From contig CAJTEY010000001.1 in the NCBI GenBank assembly GCA_910575775.1, forward strand, positions 248,001 to 312,000: a stretch of 64,000 nucleotides of DNA, written 5' to 3'. A program made the translations under genes and the position numbers. Positions 26,282 through 34,785 of the stretch are shown here, piece by piece. How positions within the stretch are numbered: the first letter of the stretch is position 1; each line of letters starts with the position of its first letter. This DNA comes from Lachnospiraceae bacterium. GTDB taxonomy: Bacteria > Bacillota > Clostridia > Lachnospirales > Lachnospiraceae. The notes beneath the pieces are model-generated. The model was not told where the DNA came from. It made no database searches and saw nothing but the letters and a program-made list of their open reading frames with translations.

Positions 26282-29200
26282 TTATCCTCCCATCCACCAC
26301 AGCAGCTTCTTCGCCCCTATCGTATAGGTGATGGTCTTTTCCCCTCCATAGTTTCCAATTCCCCGCAGGGTCACTTTCGCCTTTCCCTTCTTTGTATGAT
26401 TTTCATAAGTTTCCGTCTTTATGATATAGTCCCTTCCGAGAACCAGAGATTCTTCCGCGCCCTTCACGGTCACGGTCAGATCCGATGCCGCCAGCGTTAC
26501 CGGCCTGCCATCCTGATAATCCTTCGCTGCCGTTTTCACCTTCACCTTGGTGAAATCCGCTGAAACGATGCGGTACACTTCAGAGATTTCCGGCGGTGTC
26601 CCACCCGTCCCGGCATAGAGGCCGATTCCCTGCGCTGTCACGCGGATTGACGTGCCGGCCTGCGGAATGTCCTCCTCGCCCACAACGTCCCCGGCGTTGC
26701 GCACCGCACGCAGGAGATCTCCCTCCTCCAAAACGAGCACCTCGGTCTTTGTCTCATAGGTGTATTGTAGATTTTTGTCATAATCTTTGCCCGCAGCCAG
26801 TGTGGAACCGCTCACATCCTTCAGCACGGCTTTTGTCTTATACGCGCCCTTCTTCTCACGATAAACCACGTCTTTCAGGGTCATGGTAATCTTTCTTTGC
26901 CCGTCGCCTGTTATGTCGGCAAACTGCCCGTCCGTAATGGTGAAGGTTCCCGTCAATTTGCCTTTAAAGTTTCCCTTGCCGGTAATCGTGAACTCCGGCA
27001 GCTTCTTCTCCTCCATTTCATCCGTGGTCAGCGCGTTATTATTTTTATAGCTGATCCGATAATCTTTATTCCATTCGAGAGCCGTTCCCCGATATGCCAG
27101 AAGAACCACAGGCCTGCTCCCGCCTTTTACATAGGGTGTCGTGATCCCGTCCAGTCCCGTCAAACCTGTCACCTTGTCAGGCGCAGCCTGCGTATAGTAG
27201 GAAAGTGTGAAATCACGCCCGCTTCCGATCCTGTCCTCACGCAATTCGCAGGGCTGAATTTTATAGCTTTTTTTAAGCTGCCCGCTGTACTCGTTGATAC
27301 CCTGAAAGACAATCGCAGCCGTTCCCGCCTTAACGGCGCCTTTTTTCGCCGCACCTGTGTATGACACCACATAATCGCCGGTCCTGCCATCTTTACTCTC
27401 CACAAGAACACGGTCATTCAGCGTCAGTGTGTACGCGCCGGGTGTCTGCAGCATTTTCTGGTATTCTCTCTCATATGCCGCTCCCTCTGTGTCCAGGTTC
27501 TGATCGATCGCCACATACTCCTTATTCTCGAGCCCTTCCACTTTCGCCTTCGCGAGGGAAGTCCCCACAATCTGATAGGTCACACTCCTGCTTCCGGCAT
27601 AGCCACTGCCATCCACCGCCGTCAGGGTAACCGTGGCCTTGCCGACCGCCTGGTCATTGCTGTAAGAGAGCGTATAGTGTTCGTTCTCCACAAGCGGCTG
27701 CTTCTTGTAAGTCACTGTCAGCGCATTCGGCCTGATCCCTCCCTCTTCCTTCAACAGCGCATCGCTGTAAGTCTGGTTCGGAATCTTCGCGACACTGACC
27801 TTGCTAAGGAGCACATCAGAGGTGATTTTCTCATAAATGGTAATCTGCCCCTTATAGCCGCCTTTTCCCGAAATCACAATCGGATAGACACCTGTCCTGC
27901 TGTAAGCCCCCGCGCCTGTCCATGGATAACTCAACGTATAATCCTTGTTCGCCGCAAGTTTTTTTCCATTTCGGTATATGGCCGGAGAAGCCTTGATGAC
28001 TTTTCCACTGAACGCCACAAGGACATCATCCGCTGTAATGTCATGATCCGTCAATGCCTTTGGCACAATGTCAAAATAGACATACTCTGTCCCCGTGTAA
28101 TTACCCTTGCCTTTTACGGTAATCGTCGGACGTGCCTGGCCCTCTGCGTTCACATTCTTGTTATTCTTGTACGACAGGGTATAATCCCTGCCCTCCACAA
28201 GCTCCAATACCTCTCCCATTTTACCGTCCTGATCGTCTCCCTGGACAATCAGACTTCCGTCAGGAGCAACCGTGCTGTCAAACACCCGCACTTTCGGTTT
28301 GACCGCGCTGCCCGTATAAACCTGGTCTCCCACAGGGATCACATAGAAGCCCTTTTCTGTTCCGATCTCCTGATAGTGGGGATAAACATGGGTTTCCTCC
28401 ACATAGACAGGCTGATCTGCCGTAAACACACTTCCCTGTCCACCGGCTCTGGTATACCAGCCCCGGAAAATCTTTCCGGCAAGCTGTCTATGCTCCGGCA
28501 TCCTCTCCCCGCCTACGCTTTCCCCATATCCCAGGGACAGCCGCTGTGCCACAGTTCCGTTCTCGTTGTGAAAAATGACATTGCACGCCTTCACCGCCAC
28601 ATGATAAGACGCCGTATATCCCGGCACCGAAGCCGTAATCATTGCCGTCCCTGCACCCTGTGCCGTCACCCTGCCGTCTTTCACAGTTGCTGTCTTCTCG
28701 TTGGAACTGCTCCAGCTAATGCTGTTGTCCGACGTGGTATCCTTCGGCCAGTACTCCGCATTCAGACTGATGCTCTGCCCCTGGAACAAATCCGTCTTAA
28801 CAGCCCCCTCTTCCGCACCGGGATCTGATAATTCCAGCCTGTAAATGGGCGCAATCACCCTGACCACACAGACCGCTGTTTTGTTTCCAGCCTTTGCGGC
28901 TTTCGCCGTAATTTTCACTTCCCCTGTACCGACAGCGCTAACCACTGCTTTGGACGAATCATCCGGGTCTGCCTTGACGGTGGCAATCTTCTGATTGGCA
29001 GATGTCCAGACGATCGTTTTGTCCGACGTGGTATCCGCCGGGTCAAAACTCACCTGCAGATCCGCTGTGGCGGTATTCTCCGCCTTTTCCTGCCCGCTCA
29101 GATTATTGGTGTCTTTTACCACCGTGTCAGGTCTGCGCAGGGTGACAGTTTCTTTGTTAAGCACGATGCCCTGCAGCGGCACTTTAACGACAACCCGACA

Positions 29201-31225
29201 GGATACCTCCACCTCTTTGTAGGAGGCCGTGATTACCGCCTCTCCCTGATCCACAGCCATGATCAATCCGTTGTGCACCGTCGCCACAGAAGTATCGCTG
29301 CTCCTCCATGCTGCCATCGCCGGATCAGACTCTACGTTATCCACATAGAACTTGAGCTGCTGTGTCGTCGGGCTTGCCGGATCAGCGGATCTGTCCAAAG
29401 AAATGCTTGTCTTATCCAGCTTCAGCGCCGGATAGTAAGTATCATTCGGCATATTGTCATAGACAGGGATCTTAAAGACAAATGCGCTGTTCAGCGACCC
29501 CGCATTGGCGTACATTTTCTTCGTGCTGGAGGACTCGCTCCGGGGCGCCTGGATGTTCTGCATATACTGATGCTCATAGACACCATACGGGCTGTTTTTG
29601 TTGACGTTAAACTTCTCCAGATAAATCGTATCCTGCCCTTTTAAGATATAGTTATTACCGATCGTTGCGGCGCCACCCTCGAGAGACTTATACCGGGTAT
29701 TCCAACCTTTATTCTTTGCGTAGGTCAGACCTTTCACAATCTTCTCCGCCGTGGAAGAACCGTTCACCCCCACATTAAAGAAATTATAATATCCCTCATA
29801 GCCCGGATACGTGCCGGAAATCAAGCCGGAGGTTCCCTGTCCCTGCTCCTGGTAAACGCGGGAAGCCAGGTGAATCGGACTCAGTTTCCTGCCACTGCCA
29901 ATCTCATAGAAGGCCTTTGCATAGGTACGGCCCTGTGGATCATCCGCAAGTTTTCCCTTCATAAAGGTATTGTTCAGAAATGTCTGCACTGCGGACTCCG
30001 TGTGATAGGACGCGTTAAAAGTCAACTGCTCAAACTGGAAAATATAAGTTTCGGTCAAAAAATTGCGCGGATCCATATGATACGCCACAGCAGACTGCGT
30101 CGCGTAGTTCCAGCCGCTCTCGCTTGGGCACGGGTTTCCGACCCACCCCTTCTCCACGTTGGAGGTCGTTCTCTGGATCAGGCTCTTGTCCCCCATCTCC
30201 TTAGAGACTGACGTATTAAAATCCAGCCCCGTCCTCATGGGCACAAAAGTCCAATTCGGATGGGCGTTTTTCAAGCTTCTCAGATCCGCCTGGTACGCCC
30301 CGGGAAAAGCGCTGATATCCGAATTGTCCACCGCGTAGGTCAGCATGGAATATGTCCGCATTCCGTAAGCCGTACTTTTGTAGATATCCAGGCCCTGCTC
30401 AAGAACCGGCTGCAGATACGCTTCCTCCCATGCCAGCCAGTCCTCGTCCGCGTACGCCAGATAATAGCTTTGCACATATCCCGTGCCCTCCGCACCGTTT
30501 TGCAGATACTGCACCCGGTACCAGACATCGTCCTCTGTAATCTCCACGCCCTGCATATACAAGGTCTGTCCGATCTCCAGCGAATCCGTCTTCCCACTCT
30601 CTGCATCCGCTTCCCTGCGCACATCATAGCTGTCCGCATGATAAAGCAGCGCCATCAATGGTTTCTCGGAAACCAGCGCGGCAAAAGACTTCTGCGCCGC
30701 CTCTATCATCGCAGCCCGCTCTGCATCCAGACTGTTTTCCGAGACGGAGGACAGGTCGTTTTCAGAAACTGAGGGCAGATCGTTCCCAGAAACGACGTCC
30801 GTGTCATTTTCAGAGACAGAATTGTCCTCCAGCGCTTCTCCTTCTGTGTTATCCTCTTCCGGCTTCTCTGTCGTCTCTCCCTCTGCGCCGTCCTCTTCCG
30901 GCTTCTCTGTCGTCTCTCCCTCCGCGCTATCCTCTTCCGGCTTCTCCGGCGGCTCTCCTTCTGCGCCGTCCTCTTCCGGCTTCTCTGTCGTCTCTCCCTC
31001 CGCGCTATCCTCTTCCGGCTTCTCCGGCGGCTCTCCTTCTGCAATTTCGTCCCCTTCCGGGCCTGCCGTATTTTCGGAAATCGACGACGCCTCCTGTGCC
31101 CACGCCGTCGCAGACATGCCTTCCACGCAGAGCGCTGCACTGAGCAGCAGCGCCAGAATCCTTCCTGCTTTTCTCTTACTTCCTGTCCTTTCCCATACTT
31201 TTCGTCCCATCCTGTGAAACGTCAT
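26282..31225 (-). CDS. Giant secreted glucosaminidase-like, SH3 and Ig-like repeat protein
   Basis: 1647 residues from ATG 31225, which has GGGAG 9 nt upstream; ATG 31234 has none at a usable distance. Signal peptide about 1-43 (A-W-A). Residues 63-127 are five 13-residue Glu/Pro repeats, then linkers with S-V-S-E-N motifs (136-165). About 210-260 looks SH3-like. About 310-560 resembles an N-acetylglucosaminidase domain (M-D-P-R-N-F-L; S-P-I-H-L-A-S-R-V-Y-Q-E-Q-G with a plausible catalytic Glu). The rest is Big_2-like modules (about 620-890) and repeated modules with Y-K-N-N-K and G-K-G-N-Y-x-G. No anchor is visible at the C-terminus. It probably cuts or remodels peptidoglycan at the surface; activity is inferred. 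Confidence 0.85.
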   Translation of the reverse strand: MTFHRMGRKVWERTGSKRKAGRILALLLSAALCVEGMSATAWAQEASSISENTAGPEGDEIAEGEPPEKPEEDSAEGETTEKPEEDGAEGEPPEKPEEDSAEGETTEKPEEDGAEGETTEKPEEDNTEGEALEDNSVSENDTDVVSGNDLPSVSENDLSSVSENSLDAERAAMIEAAQKSFAALVSEKPLMALLYHADSYDVRREADAESGKTDSLEIGQTLYMQGVEITEDDVWYRVQYLQNGAEGTGYVQSYYLAYADEDWLAWEEAYLQPVLEQGLDIYKSTAYGMRTYSMLTYAVDNSDISAFPGAYQADLRSLKNAHPNWTFVPMRTGLDFNTSVSKEMGDKSLIQRTTSNVEKGWVGNPCPSESGWNYATQSAVAYHMDPRNFLTETYIFQFEQLTFNASYHTESAVQTFLNNTFMKGKLADDPQGRTYAKAFYEIGSGRKLSPIHLASRVYQEQGQGTSGLISGTYPGYEGYYNFFNVGVNGSSTAEKIVKGLTYAKNKGWNTRYKSLEGGAATIGNNYILKGQDTIYLEKFNVNKNSPYGVYEHQYMQNIQAPRSESSSTKKMYANAGSLNSAFVFKIPVYDNMPNDTYYPALKLDKTSISLDRSADPASPTTQQLKFYVDNVESDPAMAAWRSSDTSVATVHNGLIMAVDQGEAVITASYKEVEVSCRVVVKVPLQGIVLNKETVTLRRPDTVVKDTNNLSGQEKAENTATADLQVSFDPADTTSDKTIVWTSANQKIATVKADPDDSSKAVVSAVGTGEVKITAKAAKAGNKTAVCVVRVIAPIYRLELSDPGAEEGAVKTDLFQGQSISLNAEYWPKDTTSDNSISWSSSNEKTATVKDGRVTAQGAGTAMITASVPGYTASYHVAVKACNVIFHNENGTVAQRLSLGYGESVGGERMPEHRQLAGKIFRGWYTRAGGQGSVFTADQPVYVEETHVYPHYQEIGTEKGFYVIPVGDQVYTGSAVKPKVRVFDSTVAPDGSLIVQGDDQDGKMGEVLELVEGRDYTLSYKNNKNVNAEGQARPTITVKGKGNYTGTEYVYFDIVPKALTDHDITADDVLVAFSGKVIKASPAIYRNGKKLAANKDYTLSYPWTGAGAYSRTGVYPIVISGKGGYKGQITIYEKITSDVLLSKVSVAKIPNQTYSDALLKEEGGIRPNALTVTYKKQPLVENEHYTLSYSNDQAVGKATVTLTAVDGSGYAGSRSVTYQIVGTSLAKAKVEGLENKEYVAIDQNLDTEGAAYEREYQKMLQTPGAYTLTLNDRVLVESKDGRTGDYVVSYTGAAKKGAVKAGTAAIVFQGINEYSGQLKKSYKIQPCELREDRIGSGRDFTLSYYTQAAPDKVTGLTGLDGITTPYVKGGSRPVVLLAYRGTALEWNKDYRISYKNNNALTTDEMEEKKLPEFTITGKGNFKGKLTGTFTITDGQFADITGDGQRKITMTLKDVVYREKKGAYKTKAVLKDVSGSTLAAGKDYDKNLQYTYETKTEVLVLEEGDLLRAVRNAGDVVGEEDIPQAGTSIRVTAQGIGLYAGTGGTPPEISEVYRIVSADFTKVKVKTAAKDYQDGRPVTLAASDLTVTVKGAEESLVLGRDYIIKTETYENHTKKGKAKVTLRGIGNYGGEKTITYTIGAKKLLWWMGG
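30845..31039. repeat. Five tandem 39-bp repeats, including a 78-bp duplication
   Basis: 195 bp made of five 39-bp units encoding EGE(PP/TT)EKPEED(S/G/N)(A/T), just after the signal peptide of the glucosaminidase-like protein. The first two units together (78 bp) recur almost exactly as units three and four, suggesting a recent duplication. Changes in copy number would stay in frame. Confidence 0.92.
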
Positions 31226-31346
31226 ATATCTCATCTCCCGTTATTTTCCTTAATCTTCCATTTTAACGCACTTTCTCTGTACTCTGCCATGCTTTCCCGC
31301 ACAACCGGAGAGCGGCCGCAATGTTATGTCTACCATTTTAACTCCT

Positions 31347-31376
31347 ATCATAACATAAAAAAGAGAATTGAAACAA
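31347..31376 (-). promoter_or_regulatory. Candidate promoter of the glucosaminidase-like gene
   Basis: Minus strand: extended -10 TGT-TATGAT (TATGAT at 31347-31352), 18-nt spacer and weak -35 TTGTTT (31371-31376). It overlaps the terminator of the upstream gene. ATGTTATG recurs inverted at 31321-31328, making an 8-bp inverted repeat around the start region. Confidence 0.45.
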
Positions 31377-31397
31377 GTAAATACTTGCCAATTCTCT
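31355..31397 (-). terminator. Rho-independent terminator of the 46.5-31.4 kb gene run
   Basis: Outer stem AGAGAATTG/CAATTCTCT (31362-31370 with 31389-31397), inner stem CAAGTA/TACTTG, then a T-rich run on the minus strand. It closes the leftward gene run 32 nt after its last stop codon. Confidence 0.85.
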
Positions 31398-31428
31398 AAA
31401 AATGTCCCGGACTGTCTTCACCGTCCGC

Positions 31429-33369
31429 TCACTGATCCGCAGTCTGTCTGATTTCATATCTTCCGTTCTCATCCGCCACCGCTTCCAGTGTCAGTATATT
31501 CCCTTGCAGAGACCGTTTTTCTGACACACCTACTTTATCTCCATAGTAGTTGACATCATTCTCCGAAATAAACGGGATCTCCGCACAGGTCAGCTTTACC
31601 TTCAGATACTGGAGATAAAACTGGTGATCCGACACCATTTCCAGATTGCGGATCACGACACCGTCAGCCTCCTTCACCTCTTCTGTGTCAAAAGTAAATT
31701 TTGCCCAATGCTTCAGCCCCGGAATCATGTCAGACGGATAATTTCCGCGATAACCGGAACATGCCCAGTTCACTTTCGTATCGTAAGCTCTTGCCAGAAC
31801 CATCTTCGCGTTGGAAAACAGCATGACCACCGCAAGGAAAACCGCCAGTCTGGCTGTCAGCTTACGCCGGTTTTCGATTTGCAGCAATGGCAGGCACAGG
31901 AACGCATACCAGTACGGAGATACATAATACAGTAATTTCCCGGCGCTCCAATATTTGTTGCCGACACACATGCCGATTACGATCACCGCGCCAGTCAGCA
32001 CCAAAGTCCAGAGCATCCATGCCGTCCGCTCTGTCTTTTCAAAAGCAGGCCGGGCCAGACAGAATAAAACCAGACAGGCAAGCAATACCGCCAGCCCTGT
32101 CAGAACCAGAGCCGCAACCCCGTAATACCTGTCATAATTGACCGTCATATTGTACATCCCGGAAACAGACAGAATACAGTTTACCAGCCTGCTGACAGGC
32201 CCCGTAATCCTCCCGTCATCTATTCCGTATCTGCCCAGCCACCATCTGTTAAAATAGTCAGCCCATGCCTGCCTCCCGTCATCCACCGAGGAATAAATCT
32301 GTCCTTTCAAAAATCCCGTGATTCTGTAATTGGACGCAACGGCAGTCAGCAGTGACAGAATCGGTATACATACTGTCTGAATCCCCTGCTTCCACCCGGG
32401 CTTTTTCCTTTCACGTACAAAGAGAAGCAGGCCGCACAAAAGATACAGTGCGCCGTGCACAAGGGCGCTTTCCAGGTACAGCGCCATCCCCGCCGACGCC
32501 AGCAGCACGAGCAGCACATACTGTCTGCTGTTCCACGCCTCTCCATCTGCCATTCCCTGCACGTACTGAAAAAAGACCGCAGTGAGTGCAGTCAGTACCG
32601 CTATGGAGGACATCTGCGACACCGCGTCGATATCATACTGAATCTGTCCCCAGAAACCCACACAGTACAATGCTGCCGCCGCAATTCCAAAAGCGGTCCA
32701 TACCCGCTGCCTTTCTTTCTGTTTCTGCGACACAGCCTGAAACAGAAAGAAAAGCGACGGCAGAATCATGGCCTGGACGAACATTCTGAACAGATAAACC
32801 ACCCAGTATATTTCTCCCGCGCCATTCCACCGCAGCACAGCAATCATCAGTCCCGCCGACGGCCTGTCGTGCACCATCCACTGATATCCGCGCCATAGAA
32901 CGTCGCTTTCTATTCCTATCTGCTCTTCTGTCCGGCTCTCATACCAGCCAATCGGATGCATCGACATTGCCACCGTTTCCTCGACATATGTCTGCTGGTC
33001 GCTGCAGTTTCCTCTGTACACATAATACTGGTCTCCCCCGATCAGCCCCGGAAGAAGCATGACCAGCCATAACCCTGTGACACATCCCAGAACCGCCGCC
33101 CCTGCTTTCGTCAACAGTTTCCGACTTATCAGCGAAAAGAGCGCTGCGCCTCCGGACAACAGCCAGACAATCCGTATGAGCTGGACGGACATATGGCATG
33201 TAAAATACAAAAAGGTTGATAAGACAGTCATTTCCGCAAAGCCTGCCGCAAAGGAAAGCCAGTCTGCCGATTCGTCTCCCTCATTTTTATAAAGCCACTT
33301 AACCGTCCACTGGCCGACAGCAAAAACAATGCCAATATACAACAGTGCCCCGAAAAAATCTAAAATCAT
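31429..33369 (-). CDS. Large polytopic membrane protein, putative GT-C type
   Basis: 646 residues, about 11-12 membrane segments and a soluble C-terminal part (about 545-646). ATG 33369 overlaps the DUF4956 stop as ATGA, which fixes the start; an upstream frame extension lies inside that gene. A long outside loop (about 125-185) is rich in Asp, Glu and Trp, as in GT-C enzymes, but I cannot name the acidic catalytic pair. It is the last gene of the VTC/DUF4956 operon. A sugar transferase working outside the membrane fits the neighbourhood, but this is not proven. Confidence 0.55.
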   Translation of the reverse strand: MILDFFGALLYIGIVFAVGQWTVKWLYKNEGDESADWLSFAAGFAEMTVLSTFLYFTCHMSVQLIRIVWLLSGGAALFSLISRKLLTKAGAAVLGCVTGLWLVMLLPGLIGGDQYYVYRGNCSDQQTYVEETVAMSMHPIGWYESRTEEQIGIESDVLWRGYQWMVHDRPSAGLMIAVLRWNGAGEIYWVVYLFRMFVQAMILPSLFFLFQAVSQKQKERQRVWTAFGIAAAALYCVGFWGQIQYDIDAVSQMSSIAVLTALTAVFFQYVQGMADGEAWNSRQYVLLVLLASAGMALYLESALVHGALYLLCGLLLFVRERKKPGWKQGIQTVCIPILSLLTAVASNYRITGFLKGQIYSSVDDGRQAWADYFNRWWLGRYGIDDGRITGPVSRLVNCILSVSGMYNMTVNYDRYYGVAALVLTGLAVLLACLVLFCLARPAFEKTERTAWMLWTLVLTGAVIVIGMCVGNKYWSAGKLLYYVSPYWYAFLCLPLLQIENRRKLTARLAVFLAVVMLFSNAKMVLARAYDTKVNWACSGYRGNYPSDMIPGLKHWAKFTFDTEEVKEADGVVIRNLEMVSDHQFYLQYLKVKLTCAEIPFISENDVNYYGDKVGVSEKRSLQGNILTLEAVADENGRYEIRQTADQ

Positions 33370-34046
33370 ACGCGGCTCTCTCCGTCGTGGGAAATACAGT
33401 TGATCTGCGTCAGGCACTTAATTCTGGAAAGCGCATCCAGGAGTTCTTCTTTCTTAGCCGTTCTGATTTCAATAATCAGTTCCGTCTCCCCATTTTTGAT
33501 GCATCTGGATTTTTCCTTATGATACTTGCATTTCCCTTTCAGAAGTTTCTCCAGATCTTCATAGTCGATCTCAACCGCCAGGGCACGTAGCACAAGCAGA
33601 TCAGGCGCCTTGGCACCCGGTACCAGATCCAGTGCAAGCAGAAGCACTGTCATCACAATACACAGTACAAAGGAGAGCAGATACAGCCCGACACCCACAA
33701 TGATACCTGCACTGACCGACCAGAACAGATACAGAAGATCCATCGGATTCTTGACCGCATTGCGGAAACGGACAATGGACAGCGCCCCCACCATACCTAA
33801 AGATACCAAAAGATTAGACTGCATCGCAATCATAATCGCCGCCACAATAATCGGCATACCCGCCAGCGTCACGTTCAGATCCTTGGAGTAAAAAGCCGAT
33901 TTGGAAGCCAGCTTGTACACCATAAAAATATAGATTCCAACAAGCGCCGCAATCACAAGCAGCAGCAAAATGTTTTTGGCAGAAAGACTCGTACCGCCTC
34001 CCAGGCTCTCATAAACACTGTTTTTAATGACATCCTTAATTGACAT
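33366..34046 (-). CDS. DUF4956 membrane protein
   Basis: 226 residues. Four membrane segments in the first two thirds (about 24-44, 60-78, 84-100 and 108-140), with the conserved block S-L-G-M-V-G-A-L-S-I-V-R-F-R, and a soluble C-terminal domain of about 85 residues. DUF4956 proteins are regularly encoded beside VTC-domain proteins, as here, and are thought to work with them at the membrane; the biochemical role is not settled. AAAGGAG lies 7 nt before the ATG. It is 28 nt downstream of the VTC gene and coupled to the next membrane protein. Confidence 0.93.
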   Translation of the reverse strand: MSIKDVIKNSVYESLGGGTSLSAKNILLLLVIAALVGIYIFMVYKLASKSAFYSKDLNVTLAGMPIIVAAIMIAMQSNLLVSLGMVGALSIVRFRNAVKNPMDLLYLFWSVSAGIIVGVGLYLLSFVLCIVMTVLLLALDLVPGAKAPDLLVLRALAVEIDYEDLEKLLKGKCKYHKEKSRCIKNGETELIIEIRTAKKEELLDALSRIKCLTQINCISHDGESRV

Positions 34047-34074
34047 GGCAATTCTCCTTTATATGTGAAAATAA

Positions 34075-34770
34075 TTAATAATTCCCCTCCGTCTCAAGGG
34101 CCATGCGTTCCCGGCACAACTGGTATTTGGAATATGCCGACTGCCGCATGCTGCCCAGTTCCAGAAGCTGTACCAAAAAATCCGGCATAAACGCATCGTA
34201 CTTCACTTCCAATACCTTATCATACTCCCGCAGAAACTCATAACTGATTTTTTTCTGCCCGAAGTCCTCCACACGGCCGCTTGCACGCACATTGCGGTCA
34301 AAGGTAATACGCACATTCCCCGGCTCATACACATAAGCTTTGCGCTCATAAGCCACAATCACCCTGGGTCTGAGTCCCTGTGTCCTGATAGCCAGATTAA
34401 AGAGTGTCGCCGGATCCTCCGCCGAACCCTCTTCCTCAATACAGTCTCCCCGCATCAGGCGTTCCATCTGTGCTCTTGTAATGTTCTTCGACCGCTTTAA
34501 GATACGGTTATCCTTTTTCGATTTTACTTCCAGTTTGATCACATCCAGGGAATCGTTATATATTCTTATCCGATATTTCACGCGGCGGTTCACTCCGTCC
34601 ACCGTATCATGCAGGCAGGAATCACAAAGATCATCGAAATAGAGGCTCACAATGCGGTAGCCTTCCAAACTGTTTTCATGATCATCGGCATGAAGAACCG
34701 CTTCCATTCGCGCCTGAAGCATATACATCTCTGCCTCTGAACAGTTATATTTGTCTTCTACGCGATACAT
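34075..34770 (-). CDS. VTC-domain (polyphosphate polymerase-like) protein
   Basis: 231 residues forming one VTC domain, a tunnel-shaped fold that in yeast Vtc4 makes polyphosphate from ATP. The expected basic and acidic residues lining the tunnel are present: R-V-E-D-K-Y at 3-8, R-V-K-Y-R-I-R near 83, K-L-E-V-K-S-K and the late E-V-K-Y-D. AAGGAGA lies 5 nt before the ATG. There is no membrane helix, so it would rely on DUF4956. Bacterial members are found in CotH/DUF4956 or glycan settings and may use a different phosphate chemistry; the product here is not known. Confidence 0.9.
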   Translation of the reverse strand: MYRVEDKYNCSEAEMYMLQARMEAVLHADDHENSLEGYRIVSLYFDDLCDSCLHDTVDGVNRRVKYRIRIYNDSLDVIKLEVKSKKDNRILKRSKNITRAQMERLMRGDCIEEEGSAEDPATLFNLAIRTQGLRPRVIVAYERKAYVYEPGNVRITFDRNVRASGRVEDFGQKKISYEFLREYDKVLEVKYDAFMPDFLVQLLELGSMRQSAYSKYQLCRERMALETEGNY

Positions 34771-34785
34771 CTAGCTCTCCTTCTC

